Shown: piece after piece, positions 27,342-37,132 of the stretch | Position numbering within the stretch: position 1 is the stretch's first letter | How the letters are laid out: the number at the start of each line of letters is the position of its first letter | Source of the DNA: Phycisphaerales bacterium UBA1845 | GTDB lineage: Bacteria > Planctomycetota > Phycisphaerae > UBA1845 | Reading direction: 5' to 3' | Assembly (NCBI GenBank): GCA_002338715.1 | Contig: DDIR01000146.1 | Span: 1 to 64,000, forward strand | DNA: 64,000 bases | The notes under the pieces: model-generated | Told to the model about the DNA's origin: nothing | Database searches by the model: none | What the model saw: the letters and a program-made list of their open reading frames with translations, nothing else | Made by a program: the position numbers and the translations under genes

Positions 27342-28874
27342 TCAGGAACAAACGCAGGCAGGTTGCTCCACAACGGCATCGACGACCGTCGGATCGAACT
27401 GTCGGCCTCGCTGTTGCTGTAGTTCTCGAATCGCCGCTTCGAACGGACGGGCGGGTTGGTACGGGCGATCGGAAGTCATGGTGACCAACGCATCGGCGAC
27501 GCAGAGGATTCGTGCGCCCAGGGGCGGTGCATTCTGCGAATCGCCATTGGACTCATCGAATCGGACGTGGTGGTGGCGGACAAAATCGGCGGTGATGTCG
27601 TCATTGCACAGGACCTGGGTGATGTCCGCACCATCGCGAGAGTGCCGTCCGATGAGATACATTTCGTCATCGTTTAGTTGAGCGGGCTTGGCCAATATCT
27701 TCTCGGGAATGTACATTTTCCCGATGTCGTGACACAAACCGGAATAGCGAAGTCGATCCAGTTGTTCGGCGTGCATTCCGAGGCGCTTCCCAACACCGTA
27801 TGCGGTTCGGCTGACTTCGAGCGAGTGGTGCGTCAGGTGGTTGTTCTGCGTGGGACCGAGCAGCGGGCGCATTTGCGAGAGCGCAAAGTCGAGGCGCTCT
27901 ATCGGGTCTGACACGGTGATGTTCGCTGCGATTCGATCGAAGTCGATCATCGGAGCAGTACAAACCTGGTTGCGCCCGCGCCGCTTCGACAGGTAAAGGG
28001 CTTCGTCGCAGCGGTTGATCGTTTCGCACCCGAGGTGATCTGATCGATCCGTCACAACGCCAAGGCTCGCGGTGAGGCGTACGGTTGCGTTGTCGTGATG
28101 CAGGGCCAGTCGCGCGATGTCAGAGCGGAGGTTCTCGGCCCAGCGCACGGCGCTTTCAAGTGTCTTGCCCGGTAAGATGACCAGGAATTCCTCACCGCCA
28201 TATCGAATTGCCGCATCGGATTTTGAGATATGCTTGCGAATCGCGTCGGCCACCGCGCAAATGGTGCGATCTCCGCATTCGTGTCCGTATTGATCATTGA
28301 TCTTTTTGAAGTGGTCGATGTCAATCATCACAAGCGATGTTTCACCACGCCGATCAAAGATGCCGCGACCATTGCCCTGGATCAACTGTTCGAGCGCGCG
28401 TCGGTTGGCCAACCCGGTCATGTGGTCACGGTTGGCCAATTGGAGCAGACGCTTTTCACGTCGAATGGCCTGGCGGCGTTCGCGTGTGCGTTGTCGGTGG
28501 GTGTTGAGAACGATGTTGATGCGGTCCCAGAGGTTCGTTCCCTCGATGGCGTTGTCTTTGTGGATGAAATCGACGCCGCCGCTCCGCATGCTCTGCACCA
28601 CGATGTCCTGTTCATCGGAACCCGAAATCACGATCGCCGGGGATTTGCGGCCGAGTTTGTTCTGCAAATCAATCAACTCATCGGCGTGGCTGTCGGAAAG
28701 GTGAAAATCGAGGATGACGCAGTCGAATGTATGATTGATGATTTCAGCTTGGAATTCTGCCTTGCAGGACGCAGTCGTTAAATGAACGTGCGGCCGGTTG
28801 TCGCAAAGGATGCGTTTCAGTAGCTCCCGGTGCCCGGGATCATCTTCGACCAGCAGGATTCTAATTTGCTGCAT
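27342..28874 (-). CDS. Response regulator with GGDEF and degenerate HD-GYP domains
   Basis: A signalling protein that could both make and break cyclic di-GMP. Receiver domain (about 1-120): LLVEDD and the acceptor Asp in CVILDFHLSD. GGDEF domain (about 155-310): active-site RYGGEEF and DHFKKINDQYGH. HD domain (about 345-510): HDIGKMYIP is intact, but the expected HHERxDGxGYP reads HHVRFDESNGD, so the GYP is lost and hydrolysis may be impaired. Start at ATG 28874, which begins directly at the receiver; the frame extends to 28928. It is transcribed in the same direction as the CheY-like and CheR-kinase genes upstream, 224 bases away. Confidence 0.92.
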   Translation of the reverse strand: MQQIRILLVEDDPGHRELLKRILCDNRPHVHLTTASCKAEFQAEIINHTFDCVILDFHLSDSHADELIDLQNKLGRKSPAIVISGSDEQDIVVQSMRSGGVDFIHKDNAIEGTNLWDRINIVLNTHRQRTRERRQAIRREKRLLQLANRDHMTGLANRRALEQLIQGNGRGIFDRRGETSLVMIDIDHFKKINDQYGHECGDRTICAVADAIRKHISKSDAAIRYGGEEFLVILPGKTLESAVRWAENLRSDIARLALHHDNATVRLTASLGVVTDRSDHLGCETINRCDEALYLSKRRGRNQVCTAPMIDFDRIAANITVSDPIERLDFALSQMRPLLGPTQNNHLTHHSLEVSRTAYGVGKRLGMHAEQLDRLRYSGLCHDIGKMYIPEKILAKPAQLNDDEMYLIGRHSRDGADITQVLCNDDITADFVRHHHVRFDESNGDSQNAPPLGARILCVADALVTMTSDRPYQPARPFEAAIRELQQQRGRQFDPTVVDAVVEQPACVCS

Positions 28875-29098
28875 GATTCCGACACCCAATCCAACCAATT
28901 CGCATGACCTTGCAACTGTCTCAATCATCGGCCACGAGGCACATTTGATGAAGACACGAACACGAAATCCAGTAGGATTGAAGTTGGTATTTCAACCACA
29001 ACAGCGAGTCCTAGAATCAATTCGTTTGTGCTTTCGCACGGTGATTGGGTAATACGCCCAGAATAGAATTGGATCGATCGCCGAGGCGATCAGTTGGT

Positions 29099-29560
29099 TC
29101 AAGTCGGGCACAAGCCTGCGGTTGACGCAATCCTCAGCCAGTACATGCCGATCAGCCCGATTGAATCCATGAACTCTTCAACGGTGTCGGGCTTCGATAC
29201 AAACGTATTGCACCCGAGTTCGTAGCACTCCTGAACATCCCGTTCGTTTTGCGAGGTTGTCAGCACAACAATCGGAATCAGTTTCAAGCTCGGCTGGCGA
29301 CGGACGTATTTCAGGATTTCCCTGCCGTCGAACTTGGGCATGTTCAAGTCGAGCAGAATCAAATCCGGCGGTGGGCAGTCGCTTTCTTCGTCGTCGCCCG
29401 GAACGTGCTTGAGGTAGTCCAGTGCCTCTTCACCGTCAGACACCACGCGAAGATCGATTTCACCACCGCGCTCACCGAGCGCTCGGCGGGTCAATTCCTG
29501 ATCTCCAGGATCATCTTCAACAAGAAGCACTACCGGTTTCCATCGATCCTTCCACAACAA
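29099..29560 (-). CDS. Single-domain CheY/Rcp1-like response regulator
   Basis: A 153-residue stand-alone receiver of the Rcp1 type: VVLLVEDDPGDQELTRRAL, acceptor Asp in LILLDLNMPKFDG, VVLTTSQNERDV and the lysine in TFVSKPDTVEEF. The start is TTG 29560: a strong GGAGG spans the last codons and stop of the kinase gene at 7 bases spacing, with no ATG nearby. Only 2 bases separate it from the CheR-PAS-kinase stop, so the pair is translationally coupled, and the kinase is very probably its phosphodonor. With no output domain, it likely acts by protein-protein contact. Confidence 0.93.
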   Translation of the reverse strand: MLWKDRWKPVVLLVEDDPGDQELTRRALGERGGEIDLRVVSDGEEALDYLKHVPGDDEESDCPPPDLILLDLNMPKFDGREILKYVRRQPSLKLIPIVVLTTSQNERDVQECYELGCNTFVSKPDTVEEFMDSIGLIGMYWLRIASTAGLCPT

Positions 29561-29562
29561 GG

Positions 29563-32500
29563 CTACCCCTCCAACTCGTCATTCAACGTAAACATAAAAT
29601 GCGCGCCGTCCCCAAGCGACGATTCGACCCAAATCGCACCGCCGTGCTGCCGAACGATTTTTCGGCAAATCGCCAGTCCCATTCCAGCACCTCCGTCGGC
29701 GTTGTTTGCCTGAAGTCGCTTGAATGGCGCAAAAATACGCTGGGAATACCTTGGGTCGAACCCAATGCCGTTGTCGCGCACGCCAAAAATCCACGCATCC
29801 CCTGGCGTCGCCGTCAACTGAATCTCCGGTATCGTGTCGGGATTGGTGAACTTCAGCGCATTGTCGATGAGGTTCACGTACAACCGCGTGATGAGATCCC
29901 TGTTGCCGATGACCTCGGGAAGTTCGTCGACCGAAATGACCGCGTTTTTTTCTTGGATGCGCGACTCCATGGCCTTCAGCGCACGATCCACGCAGTCTTT
30001 CATCATCACTGGGCTGTCGGTCTGCTCATTTTTTCCGCAACGTGTCAGCGTGAGCAGTCCGTCGATAAGGGACTGCATGCGCTTGGATCCATCGATGATG
30101 TAATCAAGATCGTCCTGCGCTCGCTTGGGAAGTTCCATCGCGATGTCTTTCGGGAGCAGGTTGCTGAATGCAGCCACCTTTCGTAGGGGCTCACGCAGAT
30201 CGTGGCTTGCAGCGTAGGTGAACTCATCGAGTTCCTCGATCGATCGTTGCAGCCGCATGTTGGCACGCGCGATGCGCGCTTCGGCGTGACGCAGTTTGGT
30301 CAAATCGTGGAACGTGGCCAGGATCGACGGACCGTCAGCCGTCTCGACAGGGCCCAGGTCGATTTCCACCGGGACGAACGTGCCGTCGCGGCGGACAATC
30401 TTGGCATCCTCGCAACGGCCATTGAACGCCATCGCACCGGTTGGCGATGACACCATGTCTTCGTCGAACACGTCTGAAACGCATTGCACGACTTCATCAA
30501 ACGGTCGACCAACGATTTCTTCAGCGGAAAATCCGGTCAACTTGATCAACTGCTGGTTTGCAATGGTGACGACGCCATCCTTGACGATGGCCAGCGCAAC
30601 GTGCGTATTGAATAAGAAATCGGTGAATCGCGCGTCTGCCGCTTTCAAGTCAGTCAAATCTTTCGCGATGTGGGCAATACGGTTCGGGACATTGCCTGCA
30701 CCAAGCAACGTCAATATGCAATGATCGATCCATCGCTCGGAGCCGTCCGGGTAGATGATTCGGTAGCGCATGGTCGCGTCGCCGCCAGTTGCTGAGTCAG
30801 GACCATGGCCACTGACGCGCTTGCGGTCGTCGGGATGAACATGCTTGCGCCATGCGTCGAGGTTCTCTTTCAATTCCCTCTTGGAGATGCCCATGACCTG
30901 CGTGAACATGTCGTTGACATGGTCAAGGCGGTGCGCCTCACGACCGTCCGTGCAAGGAGACGTGACCCAAATAGCATCGGAGACGGCGTCAAGCAGTCGC
31001 CATTGGTTCTCGGCTCCGATTTGAAGGGCGGATTGAGCGCGGCGGATGGTCTCGATGCTCTCCAACTTGAGCACGACACCAAACGAACCATCATGATTGG
31101 ATTGGCAACGGCTTACACGGAGAAAGTACGCAGCCCCTTCGATATCGAAGACTTCCTTCTCAATCGTTTCTCCGGTTTGCAGGACGGACTCTACGTCCGC
31201 GGTTGCGTTTTCCCAAGTGAATCGCCTCGGGATTTCTTCGATCGGTCGCCCAATGTCCAGTGTTCGAATTCCGAACATCCGATTTATCGCCGGCGTAAAG
31301 CTTTGAAGCAAACACCGATGGTCAAGGAACATGACGGCAACTTCGGAGTTGCTCACGAGAGTGTTGAATTCGTGCGACAATTGCGTGAGTTGAGATGCCG
31401 CCACCCGATGTTCCGTTTCGACACTCGAAAGCTCGATACTGACCGCTTGCAGTTCCTGTTGGCTCGCCAGCAATTCTTCCGAGACGTCTTGAAGGGCGGA
31501 CTCAGCGAGTTTCAGCTCATTGGACTTTTCGGCGAGCCGTTCATTCGCCGTGGCGCATTCGTTCCTGACGGACTCCAACTCGTCTTCCAGCGAGCGCCGC
31601 TGTTGGTCAAACGATTTCGCCAGTTGCGTATCGGATGATTCTTTGGCGGTATCTGGTGTTGCGAATTTCACGTCCGCCGGACACAACCCGATGAACAACG
31701 ATTTGGCGCCGTCGATTCGCCCTTGGAACGCTTGCACTGTGACGCGCAGAGTCTTCCGGTCACCATCCAAATCGCAGAGGGCCGACTCGTGAACGACGCC
31801 CGAGTATCCGCGCAGTCCTCGGGTCATCGCGGTCGACACAAAGCCGCGCACGTTCGGATGGAGCAGATCGAGTAGATTCAGTGAGACAAACCCACTGAGG
31901 CCATCGAGGTACTTTGAAGCCTCACCAATTGAGTGAAGCAATTCACCGTGTTCATTGATGATAAACCCCGGATGGGTGTGTGCGCAAAGCAGTTCGTCGT
32001 AAATATTCAAAAGCCCGCGCAGTTGTGGACTGCATGAACGTGCGTTTGCGTTTGTCGGGACGCCGAATCTCGGACGCAACTCGGTTGACTGCCATGAATG
32101 CACTGCACCGTCCGCGACTTTCTGGCGAAAGTGTGCGGGGTAACCGTCGACCGGTTCAAATAGCGATTTGGAGTGTGCAGATGACTCATTCTCGCCCAGT
32201 ATCAGCAACCCGTCAGGTGCCAGCGCATAATGAAAGCGCTCCATGACCTGGTTGCGATACGCCGGTTCGATGTCAGATAACAGGTTGCGACAGACAATCG
32301 CATCCAACCGCGAAAATGGCGGTTCGGTCAGAACGTCGTGGCGCGTTATGACCATCAGCCGGCGCAGCGCGTTCGAAATTCGCCAGCCCGTGTCTTTGCG
32401 TGCCGCAAAATGATGTTCTTGTGCGACGCCATCGGGGATTTTAATTTTGTTCGGTGGGTATGTGCCGCGTATCGCCGTGCGAACCGCAGTACCGCAGATG

Positions 32501-33165
32501 TCCGTCGCAAGAATCTTGACCTCGCCATTAAAATCGAACTCGGCTGCCTTCTGTTTCAAGTGGATGACGAGTGAGTATGCTTCTTCGCCGGTTCCACAGC
32601 CAACCACCCAGATGCGCAGCGGTTTGTCATTGTTTCGATTTGCGAAGAGGCGGTCGGTCAGTTCTTCTGGAAAGATCTGCTTAACATCCTGATGCGTGAG
32701 AAACCTGCACTCGCCAATGAACATCGCATGGCAAAGTCCGTCCATCAGCAGATGATCTTTTGAAAGTTGAGCGAACAGGCTCCCGCGGTCATTTGAAAGC
32801 TTCGACGATTGCTGAGAAATCCATTGTGCTGCCCGATTGCGCAAGACATCAATCCGATACCAGTCTGGGTCGATTCGAAGGTGTTCGCACAAATGACGGA
32901 TGAGGTCGTCCACCGAATCGGGTTGGACTGATCGCATGGCATCATGCATGGCGACCGATTCCGGAAGGGCCGCGGTTTCCGGCTTGTGCATGGTTGTCGG
33001 GGTTGGACAATCCGCATCGCCAGCAGTTGATTGGCGCTCACGCGCGGCGATGGGGGCCAGACTGTCAGCGTTGAAAGTCTGCTCGGGTCCCTTGATGGCG
33101 ACCGAACCGACCAGGCGCTCGCTGTTTTCGAGATTGCCTTCGTTGTCTTCGAGATGCTTAGTCAT
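29563..33165 (-). CDS. CheR-PAS-histidine kinase fusion
   Basis: A 1200-residue soluble kinase. An unstructured N-terminus (about 1-80) is followed by a CheR-type SAM methyltransferase (about 85-345) with the SAM motif WVVGCGTGEEAYSL, KILATDICGTAV and the family mark PPFSRLDAIVCRNLL. Then come a PAS-like region, a coiled coil, a PAS_10-type domain, two more PAS domains (each with a PAC-like tail), HisKA with the acceptor His in FTYAASHDLREPLRK, and HATPase (DNALKF, DNGIGFDP, GGAGMGLAICRKIV). No transmembrane helix or CheB domain is seen. The coupled Rcp1-like regulator follows 2 bases after the stop. The methyl-accepting substrate of the CheR part is unknown, since no chemoreceptor lies nearby. 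Confidence 0.92.
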   Translation of the reverse strand: MTKHLEDNEGNLENSERLVGSVAIKGPEQTFNADSLAPIAARERQSTAGDADCPTPTTMHKPETAALPESVAMHDAMRSVQPDSVDDLIRHLCEHLRIDPDWYRIDVLRNRAAQWISQQSSKLSNDRGSLFAQLSKDHLLMDGLCHAMFIGECRFLTHQDVKQIFPEELTDRLFANRNNDKPLRIWVVGCGTGEEAYSLVIHLKQKAAEFDFNGEVKILATDICGTAVRTAIRGTYPPNKIKIPDGVAQEHHFAARKDTGWRISNALRRLMVITRHDVLTEPPFSRLDAIVCRNLLSDIEPAYRNQVMERFHYALAPDGLLILGENESSAHSKSLFEPVDGYPAHFRQKVADGAVHSWQSTELRPRFGVPTNANARSCSPQLRGLLNIYDELLCAHTHPGFIINEHGELLHSIGEASKYLDGLSGFVSLNLLDLLHPNVRGFVSTAMTRGLRGYSGVVHESALCDLDGDRKTLRVTVQAFQGRIDGAKSLFIGLCPADVKFATPDTAKESSDTQLAKSFDQQRRSLEDELESVRNECATANERLAEKSNELKLAESALQDVSEELLASQQELQAVSIELSSVETEHRVAASQLTQLSHEFNTLVSNSEVAVMFLDHRCLLQSFTPAINRMFGIRTLDIGRPIEEIPRRFTWENATADVESVLQTGETIEKEVFDIEGAAYFLRVSRCQSNHDGSFGVVLKLESIETIRRAQSALQIGAENQWRLLDAVSDAIWVTSPCTDGREAHRLDHVNDMFTQVMGISKRELKENLDAWRKHVHPDDRKRVSGHGPDSATGGDATMRYRIIYPDGSERWIDHCILTLLGAGNVPNRIAHIAKDLTDLKAADARFTDFLFNTHVALAIVKDGVVTIANQQLIKLTGFSAEEIVGRPFDEVVQCVSDVFDEDMVSSPTGAMAFNGRCEDAKIVRRDGTFVPVEIDLGPVETADGPSILATFHDLTKLRHAEARIARANMRLQRSIEELDEFTYAASHDLREPLRKVAAFSNLLPKDIAMELPKRAQDDLDYIIDGSKRMQSLIDGLLTLTRCGKNEQTDSPVMMKDCVDRALKAMESRIQEKNAVISVDELPEVIGNRDLITRLYVNLIDNALKFTNPDTIPEIQLTATPGDAWIFGVRDNGIGFDPRYSQRIFAPFKRLQANNADGGAGMGLAICRKIVRQHGGAIWVESSLGDGAHFMFTLNDELEG

Positions 33166-34396
33166 TCTTCGAGAAATTTTTTGCTTGTATGAATGTCATC
33201 CAGATTGAAGCGGCGGTCTGCTTACCGTTATTCTCGCGCCATCAACTGGCGAACAATTAATTCATGTAAAGCAAGTCATTCCGGGCAGGCACACCAGCGT
33301 CGCGCACGGATAGCGCCCACCGTATCCCAACCCAAAAAACCTGACTGGCAATTCGCTCTCTGTACTATCGGGATTAGGTTCTCGCCATTGAAGCGAGACC
33401 TCGTCCTATATTGTTTTTTTGTCGCGCAATACCGGTTTTCGGGGCATGAGGACGAGTCACTTTCGGCGAAAGTCAAAACCTTCCGGTGGGTGGGTCAAAC
33501 CTGGCGCGCATTCACCCGCGATGGACATCGGTTAAGTCGTTGTCCGTTTAAGGGATTCACGAATTGATTCAGCCCAACTACAAAAACAATTGGATCGCAC
33601 CCAGTCTTGGTGGGTTCAAATTGCGGCACACTTCTCGACCGACTTTCGTGTTTCAATCCGAATATGAATCTTCAGTTGTGTTTGTGAATTAATGCACTTG
33701 AAATTGTTGGGGTAAATGCCCCTTTCCTAATTTCGTGGAATGCAAACACCAAGACTTAAGATGGGACAAAACCACGGCCACAAACGCTTTCATGTGCAAG
33801 GATTGAACGGGATGACGACGATAAATCATTGAGAGGGCCGTTCAAGAAAGACGACGTTACCAGCTCGGGTCTTATGGTTGGGTTGCTGGTGAACGTGGCA
33901 AGTGATGACCTTGATTGAATCGATTGGTTGCGACTGCAATGCAGGAACAGACTTGAATGTTGGAATAGCTGTATGCAACCGCCCGGTTCGCGTGTAGTCT
34001 CATCATGACGGGCCCGTTGGTTAATCTCTGTGCTAGAACATATAACGATTGTGCGTTATTGCGTTGACTTGATGATTGCGTCGACTTGATGGCTGTGTGT
34101 TGACATACGGTTGAAATTTCCGGAATGCGATGACCGTTGTTCTGGCCGGTCTGTAAGGTCCGTCCCCGGTTGCGTTTGGTTTTTTGATCGTTGACAGATC
34201 CAAGTTTTGAACTCACCTGCGATCTGCAAGTGGGTGGCGGGCTATTTCAATTGGTCGGACAATTGGGTCCTGCGGACTCAGTAAGTGGCTCAGGCAAGAG
34301 TGCGCGATGCGCGTCTTTTGCCAGGGGCGAACCCGTGGACGTTGAACTGAAGCAATTGGAAGTTGAACTGAAGCAATTGGAAGTTGAACTGAAGCA
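33166..34396 (+). other. 1.2 kb divergent intergenic region between two kinase arrays
   Basis: No supportable gene. It holds a hairpin at 33377-33400 (GGTTCTCGC/GCGAGACC with one bulged T, loop CATTGAA) followed 13 bases later by a T7 run. There is also a 17-base imperfect tandem at 34064-34097 and the 21-base tandem at 34341-34398. The short frames across it lack family resemblance and good starts. Regulatory or small-RNA content is possible. Confidence 0.55.
34064..34097 (+). repeat. 17-bp imperfect tandem repeat
   Basis: TTGACTTGATGATTGCG and TCGACTTGATGGCTGTG lie directly adjacent, differing at 4 positions. They are about 300 bases before the Cache-kinase start; two binding sites for one protein are possible. 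Confidence 0.4.
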
Positions 34397-34398
34397 AT
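34341..34398 (+). repeat. 21-bp tandem repeat (2.8 copies) running into the kinase start codon
   Basis: A unit beginning GTTGAACTGAAG and ending TTGGAA is repeated exactly at 34341-34361 and 34362-34382. A third, 16-base partial copy ends at 34398, so the kinase ATG (34397) lies inside the last copy. In another frame (ORF 34191-34415, shifted two bases from the kinase frame) each unit reads VELKQLE, a perfect heptad. Perfect identity suggests recent slippage. Confidence 0.9.
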
Positions 34399-37132
34399 GC
34401 TGTCGAATCGCCTGACTGCTGCGATGGTTTTCTTGGTGTTACTCACCTCCATCGGTGTCGGTGCGCTTATCCAACGGAACATCGCCCAATCCGTCATTCC
34501 GGTTGAATTGGGGCGCCTCCAATCGCAAGTCGATCAGCGTGCCCTGGAATTGGATACGTATGTTTACGGATCGCGCGCGGATGCGCTGGCGGCTGTCCAC
34601 AATCCGGTCGTTAAGGATTTCGCCAACGCGATGGTGGAATCAGGCGGGGCGATGGACGAATCCGTTTTGCAGGACGGGCGCGACGCCGTCGCCAAATACT
34701 TTGTCAGTGAACTTAAAGTCAAGTCACCATACCTTCAATTCCGCCTCATCAATGGTCAAAACGGTCGGGAGATTGTAAGGGTCGATCGTTCGGGACCGGA
34801 CGGGGCGATTCGCGTTGTGAGCGATTCTGATCTGCAGGACAAAAGCGATCGTTCGTACTTTGAAGAGGCGATGAAGACCGCCGCGGGGTCTGCTCATATT
34901 ACGCCAATTGAGTTGAACCAGGAATATGGTGTTATCGAAGTTCCGCACGTACCGGTGCTTCGCGTGGCCGCTCCCATTTATCGCGCCGGCGCATCGACCG
35001 ATTGGGGAGGCGAACCAATCGGTGTTGTTGTCATCAATGTTGACATGACCCCAGCCCTCGAAAGCCTGGTTAACACGCACGAGAATGGATGCCATCGATT
35101 CGTTGCCAACGTTGATGGCGATTACGTTCTCAATACAAGCGCCCCGGAGTCCGTTTTTTCCAGTTCATTGGGCGGCGACAAATCGTGGGCAAAAGATTTT
35201 CCTCAGTTCGTTGAGACGATTGCGCGGACATCGCGGCATTCCGAAATGATCAAACTCGCCAACGGGGATCGCTTCGGGGCAGCAATGGCAACTTGGCAAC
35301 TGGCAGGTGGCCCCCAGGTTGTTCTGATTGAAACCGAGCCCTATGACCGAATCGTGGGGACCGCCGCGACCGTCATGCGTTCGAGCCTGATTGGCGCCTT
35401 GGTTGCTGTCGCGTTGGCTTTGGTGGCGGCTGTCGTCATGGCCCGATCGCTCACCAAGCCGCTTGCCGAGTTGACTCGTGCGACGAAAGCGTTCGCTGAG
35501 GACAAGAGTTTTGATCTGCCCACGAATTCGAAGGGGGAGATCGGTATTTTGTCGCGGGCCTTTATGAGTATGTCGAACGCGGTCACTTTGCAGTCGGATG
35601 CCCTGCGCAGCGAAATCGAGGTCAGGAAGCAGACGGAAAAAGAGCTGGCGGCAAAGAACGAAAAGGTCCGGATGTTCGCGGCAGTCGTCGAATCGTCGAT
35701 TGACTCGATCATCACGATGACACTGGACGGGGACATTACCGCCTGGAACCGGGGCGCGGAGACGATTTACGGATATTCGCCTGAAGAGGCAATCGGCCGG
35801 AATGTGGAATTCCTGATTCCCGAAGATCGCAAGGGCGAATACGACGACATCCTCGGACTGGTTCGCGACGGCGAAACCGTGGACCAGCTTGAGACGGTGA
35901 GACGACACAAGTGCGGGCTGGATATCCCGGTTTCAATCAAGGCGTCGCCTCTTGTCGCATCGGACGGGTCGATCTATGGAATCGCGAAGATCAGTCACGA
36001 CATTACTGCGTTTAAGCGAGCAGAACAAAACTTCCGCCTTGTGATTGAGACAACGCCATCGGGCATCATCGTTGTGGATGCGGGCGGCCGCATTAATTTG
36101 ATCAACCCCGCCGCCGCAAAACTATTCGGATACACGCGCGGCGAATTGCTGGGCGAGCGTGTTGAGAAGCTCGTTCCGCTTCAAAGTCAGACCGAGCATA
36201 TCGCGCTCCGTGCAGGTTATACAGCTTCTCCAATGAAGCGGCCGATGGGAGAAGGTCGCGACCTGCGAGGCCTGCGAAAGGACGGCACTCATTTTTACGT
36301 GGAAATCGGATTGAGCCCGATTCAAAGCGATGCAGGGCAACAGATTCTCTGTTCCATCGTGGACGTCACGGAACGAAGGCGAGCCCACAAGCAACTGGCG
36401 CAATATGCATCACGGCTTGAACAAAGTAATCAAGATCTTCAGGAATTTGCCTATGTCGTGTCGCATGATCTCAAAGCGCCACTACGCGGTATCGCATCTG
36501 TCGCCGACTGGGTTGCCCAAGACTTCGGTGACGTTGTCGATGATGACGCGCGCGAAAACCTGCAACTCTTGAAGGCCAGGATTCAGCGCCTGGAGAAATT
36601 AATCGAAGGCATCCTTGGCTATTCTCGCGCCGGCCAAAAGGAGATGAGCCGCGTCAATATTCGGACTGAAGAACTGGTGGCGGATATCATCGATTCCATT
36701 CATCCCCCGCAACACATCGACGTCAGAATCGAGGGGCATCTGCAAAATGTTTTGTACGACGAAGCCCAACTTCAACAGGTCTTCCAAAACCTGGTGGTGA
36801 ATGCAATCAACCACATGGACAAGTCGCACGGTGAAGTCACGGTGTCATGTGAAGTGGATGGATCCGGATGCTATTTCAGCGTGGAAGACAATGGACCAGG
36901 CATCAGTGAACGGCACTTTGAACGCATTTTCGGCCTGTTTCAGACGCTTCGACCGAAGGACGAATGCAATTCAACGGGTGCCGGACTCGCGATCGTGAAG
37001 CGCATTGTAGAACGCAATGGGGGGAAGGTCACCGTATCCTCCCAGGAAGGGCGAGGATCGAAGTTCACCTTCAGCGTTCCTTCAGAATTGGTGGCAACGC
37101 CGCAGCCCAACCAGGAGCTTGCAGAAACGTGA
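34397..37132 (+). CDS. Membrane histidine kinase with Cache-HAMP-PAS-PAS-HisKA-HATPase
   Basis: A 911-residue sensor kinase. A transmembrane helix (about 8-28) precedes a double-Cache-type periplasmic sensor (about 40-310), then a second transmembrane helix (about 328-350), HAMP (about 350-400) and two PAS domains (about 425-550 and 550-670; ITAWNRGAETIYGYSPEEAI and LINPAAAKLFGYTRGELLG). HisKA has the acceptor His in FAYVVSHDLKAPLRG. HATPase shows LVVNAINHM, DNGPGISE and TGAGLAIVKRIVE. The ATG lies within a 21-base tandem repeat, and no strong Shine-Dalgarno sequence is visible. The CheY-like gene begins in a 4-base GTGA overlap with its stop, indicating coupled translation of a kinase-regulator pair. 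Confidence 0.93.
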   Translation: MLSNRLTAAMVFLVLLTSIGVGALIQRNIAQSVIPVELGRLQSQVDQRALELDTYVYGSRADALAAVHNPVVKDFANAMVESGGAMDESVLQDGRDAVAKYFVSELKVKSPYLQFRLINGQNGREIVRVDRSGPDGAIRVVSDSDLQDKSDRSYFEEAMKTAAGSAHITPIELNQEYGVIEVPHVPVLRVAAPIYRAGASTDWGGEPIGVVVINVDMTPALESLVNTHENGCHRFVANVDGDYVLNTSAPESVFSSSLGGDKSWAKDFPQFVETIARTSRHSEMIKLANGDRFGAAMATWQLAGGPQVVLIETEPYDRIVGTAATVMRSSLIGALVAVALALVAAVVMARSLTKPLAELTRATKAFAEDKSFDLPTNSKGEIGILSRAFMSMSNAVTLQSDALRSEIEVRKQTEKELAAKNEKVRMFAAVVESSIDSIITMTLDGDITAWNRGAETIYGYSPEEAIGRNVEFLIPEDRKGEYDDILGLVRDGETVDQLETVRRHKCGLDIPVSIKASPLVASDGSIYGIAKISHDITAFKRAEQNFRLVIETTPSGIIVVDAGGRINLINPAAAKLFGYTRGELLGERVEKLVPLQSQTEHIALRAGYTASPMKRPMGEGRDLRGLRKDGTHFYVEIGLSPIQSDAGQQILCSIVDVTERRRAHKQLAQYASRLEQSNQDLQEFAYVVSHDLKAPLRGIASVADWVAQDFGDVVDDDARENLQLLKARIQRLEKLIEGILGYSRAGQKEMSRVNIRTEELVADIIDSIHPPQHIDVRIEGHLQNVLYDEAQLQQVFQNLVVNAINHMDKSHGEVTVSCEVDGSGCYFSVEDNGPGISERHFERIFGLFQTLRPKDECNSTGAGLAIVKRIVERNGGKVTVSSQEGRGSKFTFSVPSELVATPQPNQELAET

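Noticed and set aside
30805..31638. 277-codon plus-strand frame inside the CheR-kinase gene
   Set aside because: It overlaps strongly supported CheR/PAS coding sequence on the other strand, with no domain signature of its own.
33377..33420. Hairpin followed by a T7 run as a terminator
   Set aside because: The T-run begins 13 bases after the stem and no plus-strand gene ends just upstream; reported only as content of the gap.
34191..34415. 74-codon frame ending in VELKQLE heptads just before the Cache-kinase
   Set aside because: The heptads arise from the 21-base DNA repeat; the first part has no family resemblance or ribosome site. Kept only as a remark in the repeat finding.
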